This document shows positions 7,930 through 16,942 of a stretch of DNA of 64,000 nucleotides, in pieces (within the stretch, counting starts at the first letter, position 1; the number at the start of each line of letters is the position of its first letter). This DNA comes from Nitrobacter hamburgensis X14 (lineage in GTDB: Bacteria > Pseudomonadota > Alphaproteobacteria > Rhizobiales > Xanthobacteraceae), in assembly GCF_000013885.1 (NCBI RefSeq), contig NC_007964.1:4342968-4406967 (forward strand), given 5' to 3'. The translations under genes were made by a program, and so were the position numbers. The notes below the pieces were generated by a model. That model searched no databases. It saw nothing but the letters and a program-made list of their open reading frames with translations, and was not told where the DNA came from.

Positions 7930-9251
7930 CTCAGCGTGCGTGCAGCACGCGACAAAGCGGCTACTCTCTACGGCGCCATCGCCAACGGCTACGATCCTCA
8001 GATGCAGCCGTCGGCGCCCGCGCCGGATCCCTCGCCGGCTCCGAAGGGGTGGACCTGGAACGAGCTGGCAAAACGCTTCCAGGCAACGCTGAAGGAAATC
8101 CGCGTCACTAAAACCGGCAGGATCAAGCACCCACGGCGCGGAACGCAGGACGATGTGCGGCTCGCGTTCGCCAGACCATCGATCGCGGCGCTCGGGCCGA
8201 CTAGGCTCGCCGATTTGAAGCCTATCGATCTCATCGTCGCTAACCGGGCGATCGAAAGCCACCGCATGCGCTGCAAAGCCTTGGCATACGTGCAGAGTGC
8301 GCTGAACTGGGCGCTCTCGCAGTATCCGGACGAAGCGGGACTCCTCGAGATTCGTCACCCCTGGTGGATGGACATTGAGCCGGCGGCCATGTCGGGCGAA
8401 GAGGCTCAAGCGCAACAAGTTCGGAAGCAAACACTGGCGCAGCGCAAAGCAGAGCTCGGCGTCGATTATCTCGGCGAGATATTGGTACGCCATGAGGAAT
8501 ACTGCGCCGGCCGGACGACAGAAGAGAAAGTGTCACCGGGAGTTCGTTTCGGCTTCTGGTGGCTCATGTTTACCGGCAACCGCCGCTTTAGCGTGACGGC
8601 ACTTGAGCGCGAACGGCTGATGCAGGTTGACGAGTTCGGCCGAGACCGCTGGGGCCGCGCCGCGTGGCCGGAGTGGATGATCAAAGGCGGCGCGGAGTTT
8701 TGGCTGCCGTTGCCAGAAGAGGTGCTGCAGATCGCAAACGGTGCGATCGAAGACTACTCGGTCTTAGTCCGGAGAACTCATGGTCGCGTTTGGCCGACTA
8801 GATGGGTTTTCGCGAGTACTCGGCGAGTACCGCGACCCGTGACTACGAGCCCGTCGAGGTGCTCACGGCCTTGCCGCCGCCGGACGTCGCGGTGTACCCG
8901 AACTCACTCAATCAGCACGTGCGCGCAATGCGCGGCGAAAAGAAGCGCTTGGACGGTAGCTATCCTGACAACGTTCTGGCGGGCCTGCCGTATTACAGTC
9001 CCCACCTCACACGGACAGTAATTACTAACGCGCTGGACCGGATACCTTCCGTGCCGAAGAGCGGCATCTCGGCGATGCTTGCGCACGCTGGAAACAAGAC
9101 AAACGATAGTCTGGCGCGCACGACGCGCGAGTTCTACCACACGAACCAGAGAATGGCCGAGAAAGCCGATGCCATGTCGGCTTGGCGCGACTCCCTCCTG
9201 AATGCCTACGTCAAAGCCGGCGGGAAGCCGCCTCGACCTGCTGGAAGGTGA
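7930..9251 (+). pseudogene. phage-type tyrosine recombinase, truncated and frameshifted
   Basis: From about 7945 the frame encodes the core-binding half of a large phage-type integrase (KGWTWNELAKRFQATLKE, then the LKPIDLIVANRAIESHRM helix). Near 8805-8835 the frame changes; the second part starts at about 8802 and carries YYSPHLTRTVITNALDR (HxxR box) and LARTTREFYHTNQ (candidate catalytic Tyr). The N-terminus has been replaced by IS4 DNA. Two frames plus a missing start make it non-functional. Confidence 0.75.
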
Positions 9252-9748
9252 CGAAGAGCGGACCGCGACGACGTCCCTACTACTCAAACTTGGTTCAAAG
9301 TTCGTGCCCCTATTCTGAATGGCGCGCCAATCCCGGCACCCAGAAGGCAATCAAAGGTCCGATAGAGCGGCGCTTCCGGTGAGCGTCTACCAGCGCATAC
9401 TCCGCGCCGCCGACTTGTCCTGCAGATACTGGGTCGCGCTCGAGGAGAAGAAGTGTACGGGCGAGAACTTCCACAGGCTGAGGAAGTTCTGCGACGAGCG
9501 CGAGCTATCGCTCTAGAAGCACGGGCACTCGGTGATGCGGGAGAACACGTTCTATCAGGTGTTCCTGTTCGCCGTAGAGGAGCACGCCGAGATATTCCGC
9601 AAGGAGTTCGGCGGCGAGCGGATGCATCCTTCGAGAGAAGGGCAAAGGAACGCGCTGGGCGCAGTGGAACAGGGGCTCTTACAAAGCGCGGTGATGGGAA
9701 CATTCGGCGCGCGTGCCGCGTTTTTCCTTCCCAATGAAGGAGCATTGC
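9252..9748 (+). other. 497-bp stretch with no convincing gene
   Basis: Two short frames are open here: one ending at 9516 (VYQRILRAADLSCRYWVALEEKK region) and one from ATG 9535 (NTFYQVFLFAVEEHAEIFRKEFG region) that runs into the next gene out of frame. They could be decayed phage-associated genes following the integrase. I cannot support either as real. Confidence 0.35.
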
Positions 9749-10126
9749 ATGGCCACCGAAGCGAGAGAGAGCAGCACACTGATCGGCAGCGACAAGGTTG
9801 CGGGCACCGCTGTGTACGGCCCCGACGACAAGGAGATCGGAACGATTGAGCGCGTCATGATCGAGAAGACGAGCGGGCGGGTGTCCTACGCAGTCCTGGG
9901 CTTCGGCGGATTCCTCGGGATCGGCAATGACCACTATCCGCTTCCCTGGAACGCCCTGAAATACGATACCCGCGTCAGCGGCTACCGCATCGGCATCACC
10001 GCAGACCAGCTCAACGGCGCGCCGAAGTACGCAGCCGAGAGCAGCTGGGATTGGGAAGAGCCCGGGCGCTCCAAGTCGGTCGACGACTATTACGGCTCCC
10101 GCATTACCCATTCGGCCCTCGAATAG
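9749..10126 (+). CDS. PRC-barrel domain protein
   Basis: 125 residues. The PRC-barrel core is visible at about residues 10-80: GSDKVAGTAVYGPDDKEIGTIERVMIEK on the first strands, then GYAVLGFGGFLGIG-type strands and HYPLPWNALKYD. Such soluble stand-alone PRC-barrel proteins are common in Rhizobiales and are stress or photosynthesis-associated by name only; the function is unknown. ATG 9749 is chosen for AAGGAG seven bases before it; the frame is open to 9713. Confidence 0.88.
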   Translation: MATEARESSTLIGSDKVAGTAVYGPDDKEIGTIERVMIEKTSGRVSYAVLGFGGFLGIGNDHYPLPWNALKYDTRVSGYRIGITADQLNGAPKYAAESSWDWEEPGRSKSVDDYYGSRITHSALE

Positions 10127-10190
10127 GGAACGAACGACGTAGGCTGCGCGAAGACCTCGCAGCCCCCCGCACGGCCCTGCCGTCTCCCCC

Positions 10191-10210
10191 GCGGCGCGAT
10201 CTCGCGCCGC
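10191..10210. repeat. strong hairpin after the PRC-barrel gene
   Basis: GCGGCGCGA-TC-TCGCGCCGC forms a 9-bp stem with a two-base loop. It lies 65 bases past the PRC-barrel stop and lacks a T run, so a terminator role is only a possibility. Confidence 0.4.
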
Positions 10211-10355
10211 ATAATAATGGACAGTCGGCCACGCTGGAATTCCGCCGGCAACATCCGGCCCAAGCCGAAGTGGAAGAACTGCTTCTCGCCCGTCCCTCTG
10301 CCGCGACCGAAATGGCATCGAGCGTTTAACTCATTGAATAGAGCGGACTTGGTTC

Positions 10356-11261
10356 ATGTGGAATGCAGGCCGGACGGCAAGGAAAATATTCAAGCAACCA
10401 GGGGCATTTGCTCTGGCCGTGATCAAGCAGTTTCGTGCCAACCAAGGTGTTCTGCTGGCAGGGGCCGTCGCGTATTACACGCTACTATCGTTGGTACCCC
10501 TCCTTATCCTTATTTTGATGGCGCTCTCTCATATCGTCCCGGAAGATCGCCTGCTCTCCACCCTGAGTGAGTATCTCGAATTCGTAGTTCCCGGGCAATC
10601 GGCTGCTCTAGTCCAGGAAGTTCGGACTTTCCTTGCTCAGAAACAAGTTGTCGGGGGAATTCTATTCGTCACCATGCTTTTCTTTAGTGCCTTGGCGTTT
10701 ACCATTCTTGAAAACGCGATGTCCGTGATCTTTTATCATCGGGTGAAAATTAAACGGCGACATTTTCTGGTGTCCGCCGTGATGCCATACCTGTTCATCC
10801 TGTTTCTGGGTATAGGACTTCTGATCGTTACCGTTCTTTCAGGAGTGTTCCAATTCTTGGGCACCCGCAGCATCGTGCTTCTAGGACAGACGCGCTCACT
10901 GGACCAGATCTCCATGTTTTTCCTTTATGTTATCGGTGTTATCGGTGAGATGTTGCTGATCACCGCTATCTATTTCGTCATGCCAGTGGGGCGATTGTCG
11001 TTGCGTCACGCGATGATCGGCGGTGTGATGGCCGCGCTTCTCTGGGAATTAACGCGACACATCCTGGCGTGGTACTACACCACAATGTCGCAAATCCAAC
11101 TTGTTTACGGCTCCCTTACAACCGCTATCGCCGTACTCTTGAGCGTCGAGATCGGAGCGTTGATCCTGTTGATAGGCGCGCAGGTGATAGCAGAATATGA
11201 GAGGGTTAGCCGGGAGCCAATCCAAACGTCGAGCCGACCCGTGAAATTGGAAAAACCGTAA
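10356..11261 (+). CDS. YihY/virulence factor BrkB family membrane protein
   Basis: 301 residues with about six transmembrane helices. Family features: VLLAGAVAYYTLLSLVPLLI near residue 35, FFSALAFTILENAMSVIF near 110, VMPVGRLSLRHAMIGG near 210, and the LVYGSLTTAIAVLLSVEIGALILLIGAQ end helices. The family was once called ribonuclease BN by mistake; its members are inner-membrane proteins of uncertain transport role. No operon partners are evident. The downstream neighbour is an IS4 fragment, 140 bases away. Confidence 0.92.
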   Translation: MWNAGRTARKIFKQPGAFALAVIKQFRANQGVLLAGAVAYYTLLSLVPLLILILMALSHIVPEDRLLSTLSEYLEFVVPGQSAALVQEVRTFLAQKQVVGGILFVTMLFFSALAFTILENAMSVIFYHRVKIKRRHFLVSAVMPYLFILFLGIGLLIVTVLSGVFQFLGTRSIVLLGQTRSLDQISMFFLYVIGVIGEMLLITAIYFVMPVGRLSLRHAMIGGVMAALLWELTRHILAWYYTTMSQIQLVYGSLTTAIAVLLSVEIGALILLIGAQVIAEYERVSREPIQTSSRPVKLEKP

Positions 11262-11401
11262 ATAATGAGGCTGGGGTTCGAACGTCAGCTGTAATTGTGG
11301 GTCCAAAGCTCATGACTCCCCTCATTTTGGCGGACTCAGATGGGCCTGATTTGTCCGGCACCTCATGAGGATCGCGAATCGCATCCTTACGAGCCGCCAC
11401 C

Positions 11402-12064
11402 ATGAGCCGTCCGATCAAGCGCATTGATTTTGTTTACGACTTTCTCGCTGGAATCTTCGCCGATGACCTCCATGCCAAGCGCGTGGCGTCCTTGGCCAAT
11501 GGTGCGCTCGGCGTCATGACGAGTGCATCGCTCGCAGTGTCGATCATCGGCCACTCGCTGGCCCAGGCGCGCGGTCTGCTTGGCAAGCACGCCATCAAGC
11601 AGGTTGACCGGCTGTTGAGCAATCAGGGCATTGTCGTGTGGGACATGTTCGCCGCCTGGGTGACCCAGATCGTCGGACAGCGAAAGGCGATTGTCGTCGC
11701 CATGGACTGGACGGATTTTGACGCGGACGATCAGACGACGCTGGCGTTGAATCTCGTTTCCAACCACGGCCGGGCGACGCCATTGTTATGGCTGACCGTC
11801 CTGAAGGACGAACTGAAGGACAGCCGCAACGACTTCGAGGACCTCTGTCTGGCGCGCTTGGCGGAGAGTCTTCCCGATGGCGTCGCGGTGACCATCCTTG
11901 CTGATCGAGGCTTCGGCGACACGAAGCTGTTCGGCTTTCTCGAGACGTTGGGGTTCGATTACGTTATCCGCTTTCGCGGCAACATTCATGTCACGGCGGC
12001 CGATGGCGAGACGCGCGCCGCCGAGGTCACGGCGGGTCGGCACAAGGTTGGGGCGGTCGTCTGA
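11402..12064 (+). pseudogene. IS4-family transposase, N-terminal half
   Basis: Begins MSRPIKRIDFVYDFL and carries the first two catalytic regions: VVAMDWTDFDADDQ (Asp, near residue 103) and VTILADRGFGDTKLF (Asp, near 166). The frame stops after about 220 residues in sequence unrelated to IS4; the YREK region with the catalytic Glu is missing. An IS66 relic follows directly, so the 3' half was probably lost there. The 37 bases at 11541-11577 recur at 7891-7927. Confidence 0.84.
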
Positions 12065-12171
12065 AGTCCTGCGCCTGCTCGTCATGTCGAGGTCCTGATA
12101 GACCCTATCGAAGATCCCGTCGTTCGATCCGAGGCGGAAGAGGATTGCGGAGGAGATTCCAGGCTTGAGCC

Positions 12172-13540
12172 TCATCCTCGACGTCTAGTTGTCAGGATCG
12201 GCCTGACAAGGTCCGGCCGGATGGCGTTTTCGACCGGATTGGTGTCGAGCTCAAGACTTCCGTCTTCGAGGAAGCGGGTCAGCCCCGGCCAATGATTGAG
12301 CGCGTAGCGGATGTCCTGGGCGAGTGTCGAGCTGCTGGAGATCATCGACAGCTGTTTCTCGAACCACGGCTTCAAAGCAACAACGACAGGCCGCGAATGC
12401 TCCTTGCGCGCAGCCAACCGGATTTTCGGCGACGATCCGCGCACCGTGGCTTCGATGGCATAGAGAAGCGCAATCTGCCGGACAGCGTCTTCGGCGATCG
12501 GCGATCTGCTGTTGCGCGCCAACTTGACGAAGCGCCGACGCGGATGACTCCAACAATGCACGAGCGTCGAGGGGCCTTGCGGTCGCGCGACGCCGGTCAG
12601 CCGATCATAGCCCTCGTATGCGTCGCATTGCAGGAAGCGTCCGTTAAAGCCGTCCAGGAACTGCTCCGCAAAAGCGCCGCTGCGTCCGGACGCATATCGG
12701 AACAGCACGATCGGCGGACTTGGGCCGCTGTGGCCGCGGTCGTCGGAGACGATAGCCCAGAAGAAGCCTTTCTTCGTCTGGCCGCGTCCGGGAGCGAGCA
12801 CCGGCGCGGTGGTCTCGTCCATGAACAGCCGATCCGCTGCCGCCAGCTGGCGGCGCATGTGATCGCCGATGGGCTGGAGATGGAAGCAGGCGCGGCCGGA
12901 CCAGTTCCCCAGCGTCGCCCGGTCGAGCCGGATCCCCTGTCGCGCGTAGATCCCGGCCTGCCGGTAAAACGGCGTATGATCGCCGAACTTGGCGACGATC
13001 ACTTGCGCAATGGCCGCTTCGGTCGGCAGTCCGCCAGGCACGACGTGCTCCGGCGCGTGCGCCTGAACGACCGCGCCCGAGCAGCGGCGGCAAGCGTATT
13101 TCGGACGACGCGTGACCAGCTCGCGCCATTGCGCCGGGATCACGTCGAGCCGCTCGCTGACGTCCTCGCCGATCTTCGTCATCGCGCCGCAGCCGCAGGG
13201 ACACAGCGTGCTCGCAGGCTCGATGATCCGCTCCACCCGCGGCAAATGCGCAGGCAGGCAGCCCCGATTGCGATGACGGGCTTGATCTGATGCGCCGCGC
13301 GATCGGCCCTGGATAATCGCCGCCGCTTTCTCCTGCGCCGCGTCCAGGACGCCTTGCGCGATCTCGACGTCTTCGAGCGGCAAATGATATTGATCAGGCC
13401 GCAGCTTCTCGGATTTTGCGCCAAACTTCTCGCGCCGCAATTCGCCGACAATGACTTCCAATCGACGCCGCGCTTCCTCCGACGCCGCCAGCGCCGCCTG
13501 GTGCTCGCTCAACGTCGCCTGGGTTTGATGGTGTGGAACG
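12172..13540 (-). pseudogene. IS66 TnpC transposase, truncated at both ends
   Basis: About 450 residues of an IS66 DDE transposase: leucine-zipper-like N-terminal segment (SEEARRRLEVIVGELRREKF), the KSEKLRPDQ basic region, zinc-finger-like CPCGCGAMTKIGED, DETTAPVLAPGRGQTKKGFFW (Asp), QCDAYEGYDRL (Asp) and DTNPVENAIRP (Glu). The usual LLPW tail after NPVENAIRP is gone and the first residues are cut by the IS110 element that begins at about 13532. No IS66 orfA or orfB neighbours remain. Confidence 0.85.
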
Positions 13541-14813
13541 GCCCTTCGAGGCGGCACCGAAGGTGCTTATCGTGGTGATGCGAACCGCCACGAAACAGAA
13601 GGAACCGTTCCCATGGAGAAGATTATCACGATCGGCTTAGACTTGGCCAAGTCGGTATTTCAGGTCCACGGCATTGCCGGCGACGGGAGTATCGTCGTCC
13701 GCCGAGCCTTGCGGCGATCGCAGGTGCTGGACTTCTTCCGCGCTATCGACCCGTGCCTTGTCGGGATCGAGGCGTGTGCAGGCTCGCACTACTCTGGGCG
13801 AATGCCATTGGGCAACTCGGGCATACGGTCAGGATGATGCCGCCGACCTACGTGAAGGCCTACGTCAAGCGAAACAAGACCGACGCGGCTGATGCCGAGG
13901 CGATTTGCGAAGCAGTATCGCGGCCCACCATGCGCTTCGTGCCCATCAAGACCCCCGCCGAACAGGCCGCCTGCATGGTGCTGAGGACCCGTGAACTATT
14001 CGTCCGTCAGCGGAGCCAGACGGCAAATGCAATGCGTGCTCATATGGCTGAACTCGGCATCATCGCCGCCGCGGGCATGACCAGTATCGCGAAGCTCATC
14101 CTGGTCCTGCGGGACGCAGAGGACACGCGTCTTCCAGTCGCGGCTCGGGCAGTGCTCCTCGAGATGGCCGAGCAAATCGAGATGCTGACGGCACGTATCG
14201 AGAAACTCGACACGAAGATCGTCGCGACAGTGAAGGCAGATGAGACCGCCTGGCGACTGACCAGCATCCCAGGCGTCGGACCGATCATCGCCGCGACAGT
14301 TCGAGCCAGCATTCAGGATCCCGCGGCATTCAAAACGGGCCGCGATCTTGCCGCCTGGATCGGAATTACTCCGCGAGCCAACTCCAGCGGCGGCAATGAG
14401 CGGCTTGGCCGAATATCAAAACAGGGAAATAAGCAGTTGCGCACGCTGCTGATTGTTGGCGCGACATCCTGAAGCAAGCTCGCAGAGGCGTAAAGCTGCC
14501 CTCGTGGATCATCTCGCTGATGGCACGGCGGCCATATAAGGTCGTAGCCGTCGCACTGGCCAACAAGATCGCCCGCACAATCTGGGCGCTTCTCGTCAAA
14601 GGCGGCACCGATACCTCGATGCCGACCAGACCGTCTGACGCACTGCGCCTTCGAGCGCGTGAATTTGATTAGGCGATCGGTACCGCGGATTTCATCGTGG
14701 CCAGCGGTCAAGGACCGCGGAACGGGCCTAGGCTGGTTACTGTCCTGCGAAACAAGCGCCAAGAACGTCAAATCGCATCCAAGTGCGGCTTTGACGCATA
14801 TGTGGAACGGCCC
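13532..14813 (+). mobile_element. IS110-family element
   Basis: The transposase relic at 13613-14672 is bracketed by a 13-bp direct repeat TGTGGAACGGCCC (13532-13544 and 14801-14813). IS110 elements do not have long inverted repeats, and short matching ends or core repeats are usual. Left of it is IS66 TnpC, right of it a pyrophosphatase gene relic, so the element joins two unrelated sequences. Exact ends are inferred. Confidence 0.6.
13613..14672 (+). pseudogene. IS110-family transposase, two frameshifts
   Basis: Starts MEKIITIGLDLAKSVFQVHG (the DEDD-type RuvC-like domain, first Asp at residue 9). The frame shifts near 13790 and resumes as GQLGHTVRMMPPTYVKAYVKRNKTDAAD. The transposase_20 domain follows (TSIPGVGPIIAATVRASI, WIGITPRANSSGG). 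A second shift at about 14470 separates the C-terminal PSWIISLMARRPYKVVAVAL segment, which ends at 14672. Two breaks make it inactive; simple indels are the likely cause. Confidence 0.84.
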
Positions 14814-14953
14814 GGTTAACGGCTTGGCCAGTGTGAACGCCCGCAGGTTTCAGGATCGAAGTCCAGCTTGCAGGTGCTTCCTCGCGGCGTCTCGATGACG
14901 GCATAGATGTGCTCGTCATCGGCCCAGGTTGGGAGCTTGAGCAGGTTCGTCAT
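14814..14953 (-). pseudogene. inorganic pyrophosphatase relic, N-terminus
   Basis: ATG at 14953 opens MTNLLKLPTWADDEHIYAVI, ETPRGSTCKLDFDP, then after a one-base frame change LRAFTLAKPLT, matching the start of rhizobial soluble inorganic pyrophosphatases of the Ppa family. The sequence stops at 14813, exactly where the IS110 element ends. About 45 of some 180 residues remain. Not the cell's main Ppa by any evidence here. Confidence 0.55.
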
Positions 14954-15041
14954 GTCATGCGTCCTGGGCGGCGCCGACACCCGCTCCGGCGGAGTTTTCT
15001 ATTGCAGGAGGGAGGCACCGACCGTTCGGCGGCGGGATTTT

Positions 15042-15215
15042 CTATTTGTCCGCTGACACCACTTTCCCCTCCAGCCAGTCTTGCTCCTCGGCAAGCGCGA
15101 GCCATGCATCCTGCATACGTTTGTAGCGTTTCTTCGACGGCAAATCCTTCGCTTCAGCAGCCAGTTCACCGCAGTTGCGGGCGTTCTCCCTGTACTCTTC
15201 AGACTTGCTCAACAT
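15042..15215 (-). CDS. 57-residue helical unknown protein
   Basis: Starts MLSKSEEYRENARNCGELAA, then KKRYKRMQDAWLALAEEQDW. Short proteins with the pattern YRxxAxxC...RYxxMxxAWxxLAxEQ(D/E)W are very common in Bradyrhizobiaceae and are annotated as hypothetical. Probably a two-helix soluble protein. Complete with stop, no partner; 90 bases upstream of the pyrophosphatase relic on the same strand. Confidence 0.72.
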   Translation of the reverse strand: MLSKSEEYRENARNCGELAAEAKDLPSKKRYKRMQDAWLALAEEQDWLEGKVVSADK

Positions 15216-15509
15216 GCGCTGCTCCGGGGATTGGAACCGTCCTTAGCCATGGCATATTAGATTGGAACGTGCGCACTTTTGGCTGGGAAAGGAGGAGGCT
15301 GGCAGAAAATGGTGCCACCATACTGACGCGGCGTGCGGCAGCGCCTCGCTCGCCGCGCAGCGGAGTATGTTCGGGGATGCAACTCTTCCTTCGTCCAATC
15401 GTCATTGCAGGCGTAGGACGAAGGCATCACAAGCAGATGTCGACCTTCAGGTTGAATGGAACACCGTGTCGCTGGGGCTGTTGAAAGTGCATATGACCGG
15501 AGGACCATC

Positions 15510-15812
15510 ATGCATCGTATATTGGTTATATTGGTTATATTGGTTATTATGACCTGGACGGCGTGCTTAGTCGGGATTGCCAGCGCTCAGACAAACTCGG
15601 ATTCCAAGCAACCAAACAAGTCTGAATATAACACTGGCCGGACCGTAACGCCGGAAACTAAGGGCCAACCACAACCACAGGGCTGGACCGGTCCCATTGA
15701 CACCGGGTCCGGCGGCGCTCCTCCAGAAAGTCCGCAGGGCCAAAGTCCACCAGGTATGCAGTCGGCGCCCGAGGGCTCTTCAAAAACAACGGTCGAACCG
15801 CACAAGAAGTAG
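15510..15812 (+). CDS. secreted low-complexity protein with signal peptide
   Basis: 100 residues from ATG 15510, GGAGGA six bases before it. Residues 1-27 form a signal peptide (hydrophobic ILVILVILVIMTWTACLVG, likely cleavage after ASA). The mature part is rich in Pro, Gly, Gln and Ser (GQPQPQGWTGPIDTGSGG) and looks unstructured. The core of the signal peptide is encoded by three tandem 9-bp copies of ATTGGTTAT (15521-15547). Function unknown. Confidence 0.72.
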   Translation: MHRILVILVILVIMTWTACLVGIASAQTNSDSKQPNKSEYNTGRTVTPETKGQPQPQGWTGPIDTGSGGAPPESPQGQSPPGMQSAPEGSSKTTVEPHKK

Positions 15813-15987
15813 CGTGTTCTTTGGCAGATGCAACGAATTTGCCCATGCGTCGATCTGTACCGCATTAGCGATCCCTCGCCAGTTTTCGTTTCGTCCGCCA
15901 CCTATGCCCCTTCTTCCTCTCTGGGTTGCCGATAGGCGGCTCATCCGGCCCGAGCAGCGCGTGCATCATCGCCGACCGTGCGAACCA

Positions 15988-16170
15988 TCACCATGCCGGA
16001 TCCAGCTCAGCGGCGTTCTTCAGTTCTCGAGCCGCGCGCTGCCATGCAGGTTCGGCCTGCACCTTCGGCGGTAACGCCAGCACATACTCGGCGGCATCCT
16101 TCAGCGTGCGCAGCGTCTTCCCGTCCGGCGTCTTGACCGGCGCGTTGAAGCGGCGGGACCAGTCTGTCAT
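15988..16170 (-). CDS. 60-residue unknown protein
   Basis: MTDWSRRFNAPVKTPDGKTL then LRTLKDAAEYVLALPPK. The pattern (R-F, P-DG-L-TL-DAA-Y-ALP) recurs in short hypothetical proteins of Nitrobacter and Bradyrhizobium. After the stop at 15988 the same frame stays open for some 35 codons, so the natural C-terminus may be longer and cut by a nonsense change. Function unknown. Confidence 0.6.
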   Translation of the reverse strand: MTDWSRRFNAPVKTPDGKTLRTLKDAAEYVLALPPKVQAEPAWQRAARELKNAAELDPAW

Positions 16171-16215
16171 CGTGCCCGTCTGCTGGCTGCCGCCCGCTTG
16201 TAGATCAGGTTCTCC

Positions 16216-16500
16216 TCAAGCTGGCTTGGTGAAAGACTTGTCTTCCATTTCTCGAAAGCCTCTTTGAACAGTTTTTTTAGCCTGATCGAAACTGCGAGCC
16301 TCTCTAGCCTCTCCCGCCGGAGGCCTGCCGCCATGGCTCATCAACGGCATCGTGTCGATGCCCCATGACCGGAAGTCACGATGCTCGACGTGGTGATGCC
16401 GTTTCGAGATTGATCCAATTTCCACGCCGTCATACTTCACTCGAAACGAAGGCGGGTCGTTGTTGGTGCGGCGTAGGTTGGGCGGGATTCCAGCGCTAGA
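16216..16500 (-). CDS. unknown protein without a clear start
   Basis: The conserved-looking part reads FRVKYDGVEIGSISKRHHHV, EHRDFRSWGIDTMPLM, a pattern I have seen in short rhizobial hypothetical proteins. The only upstream ATG in frame (16542) lies before the terminator hairpin of the neighbouring csbD-like gene, so it is not a believable start; only rare ATC or similar codons are available around 16480-16500. Possibly a gene whose start was lost. Confidence 0.45.
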   Translation of the reverse strand, partial: SSAGIPPNLRRTNNDPPSFRVKYDGVEIGSISKRHHHVEHRDFRSWGIDTMPLMSHGGRPPAGEAREARSFDQAKKTVQRGFREMEDKSFTKPA

Positions 16501-16509
16501 AGTGCAGAT

Positions 16510-16536
16510 TAAAAAATGCCCCGCCGAAGCGGGGCA
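16510..16536 (-). terminator. rho-independent terminator of the CsbD gene
   Basis: On the minus strand GCCCCGC-TTCG-GCGGGGC (16518-16535) is followed by TTTTTT (16511-16516), directly after the CsbD stop at 16543. Confidence 0.85.
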
Positions 16537-16542
16537 AATCAT

Positions 16543-16752
16543 TTAGTCGGGCCATGATTGAGTGCCGTACCAATCATCAACTTCCTTCTTGGTCTGGTCT
16601 TTCTGGTACCCGTAACGCTGTTGCAGTTTTCCTTCGAGCTGCTCACGCTTGCCAGCGATCTGATCGAGGTCGTCATCGGTGAGTTTGCCCCACTGCTCCT
16701 TCACCTTGCCCTTGACCTGTTTCCAGTTTCCTTCGACGCGGTTCCAGTCCAT
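16543..16752 (-). CDS. CsbD family stress-response protein
   Basis: 69 residues: MDWNRVEGNWKQVKGKVKEQ, then WGKLTDDDLDQIAGKREQLE and a YGYQKDQTKKEVDDW end, the full CsbD signature. CsbD-like proteins are small soluble general-stress proteins of unknown biochemical role, usually induced on nutrient or salt stress. ATG 16752 has AGGAGG upstream. The frame is open to 16782 but that start lacks a site. Followed by its own terminator, so monocistronic. Confidence 0.92.
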   Translation of the reverse strand: MDWNRVEGNWKQVKGKVKEQWGKLTDDDLDQIAGKREQLEGKLQQRYGYQKDQTKKEVDDWYGTQSWPD

Positions 16753-16942
16753 GTGATTGCCTCCTGTTGAAGAGGAGGTCAAACGATCAATGGGGAAAGT
16801 CCTTCCGTCCGAGCCGAATCAGCGGGTTTCCCGGATGAGCGACTATTTGAACAAAACACCGCGAACGCTGGAACATGAGCGCGCCGCACGCGGTTGTGAA
16901 TACTGATTGAACTTTGACCCCCTCAATCGGCGCACGCGCAGT

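Noticed and set aside
12292..13290. 332-codon frame opposite IS66 tnpC
   Set aside because: Antisense shadow; composition rich in Arg and His without domain.
15521..15547. CRISPR-like or regulatory repeat
   Set aside because: Three contiguous 9-bp units inside a signal peptide; no spacers. No CRISPR array found anywhere in the window.
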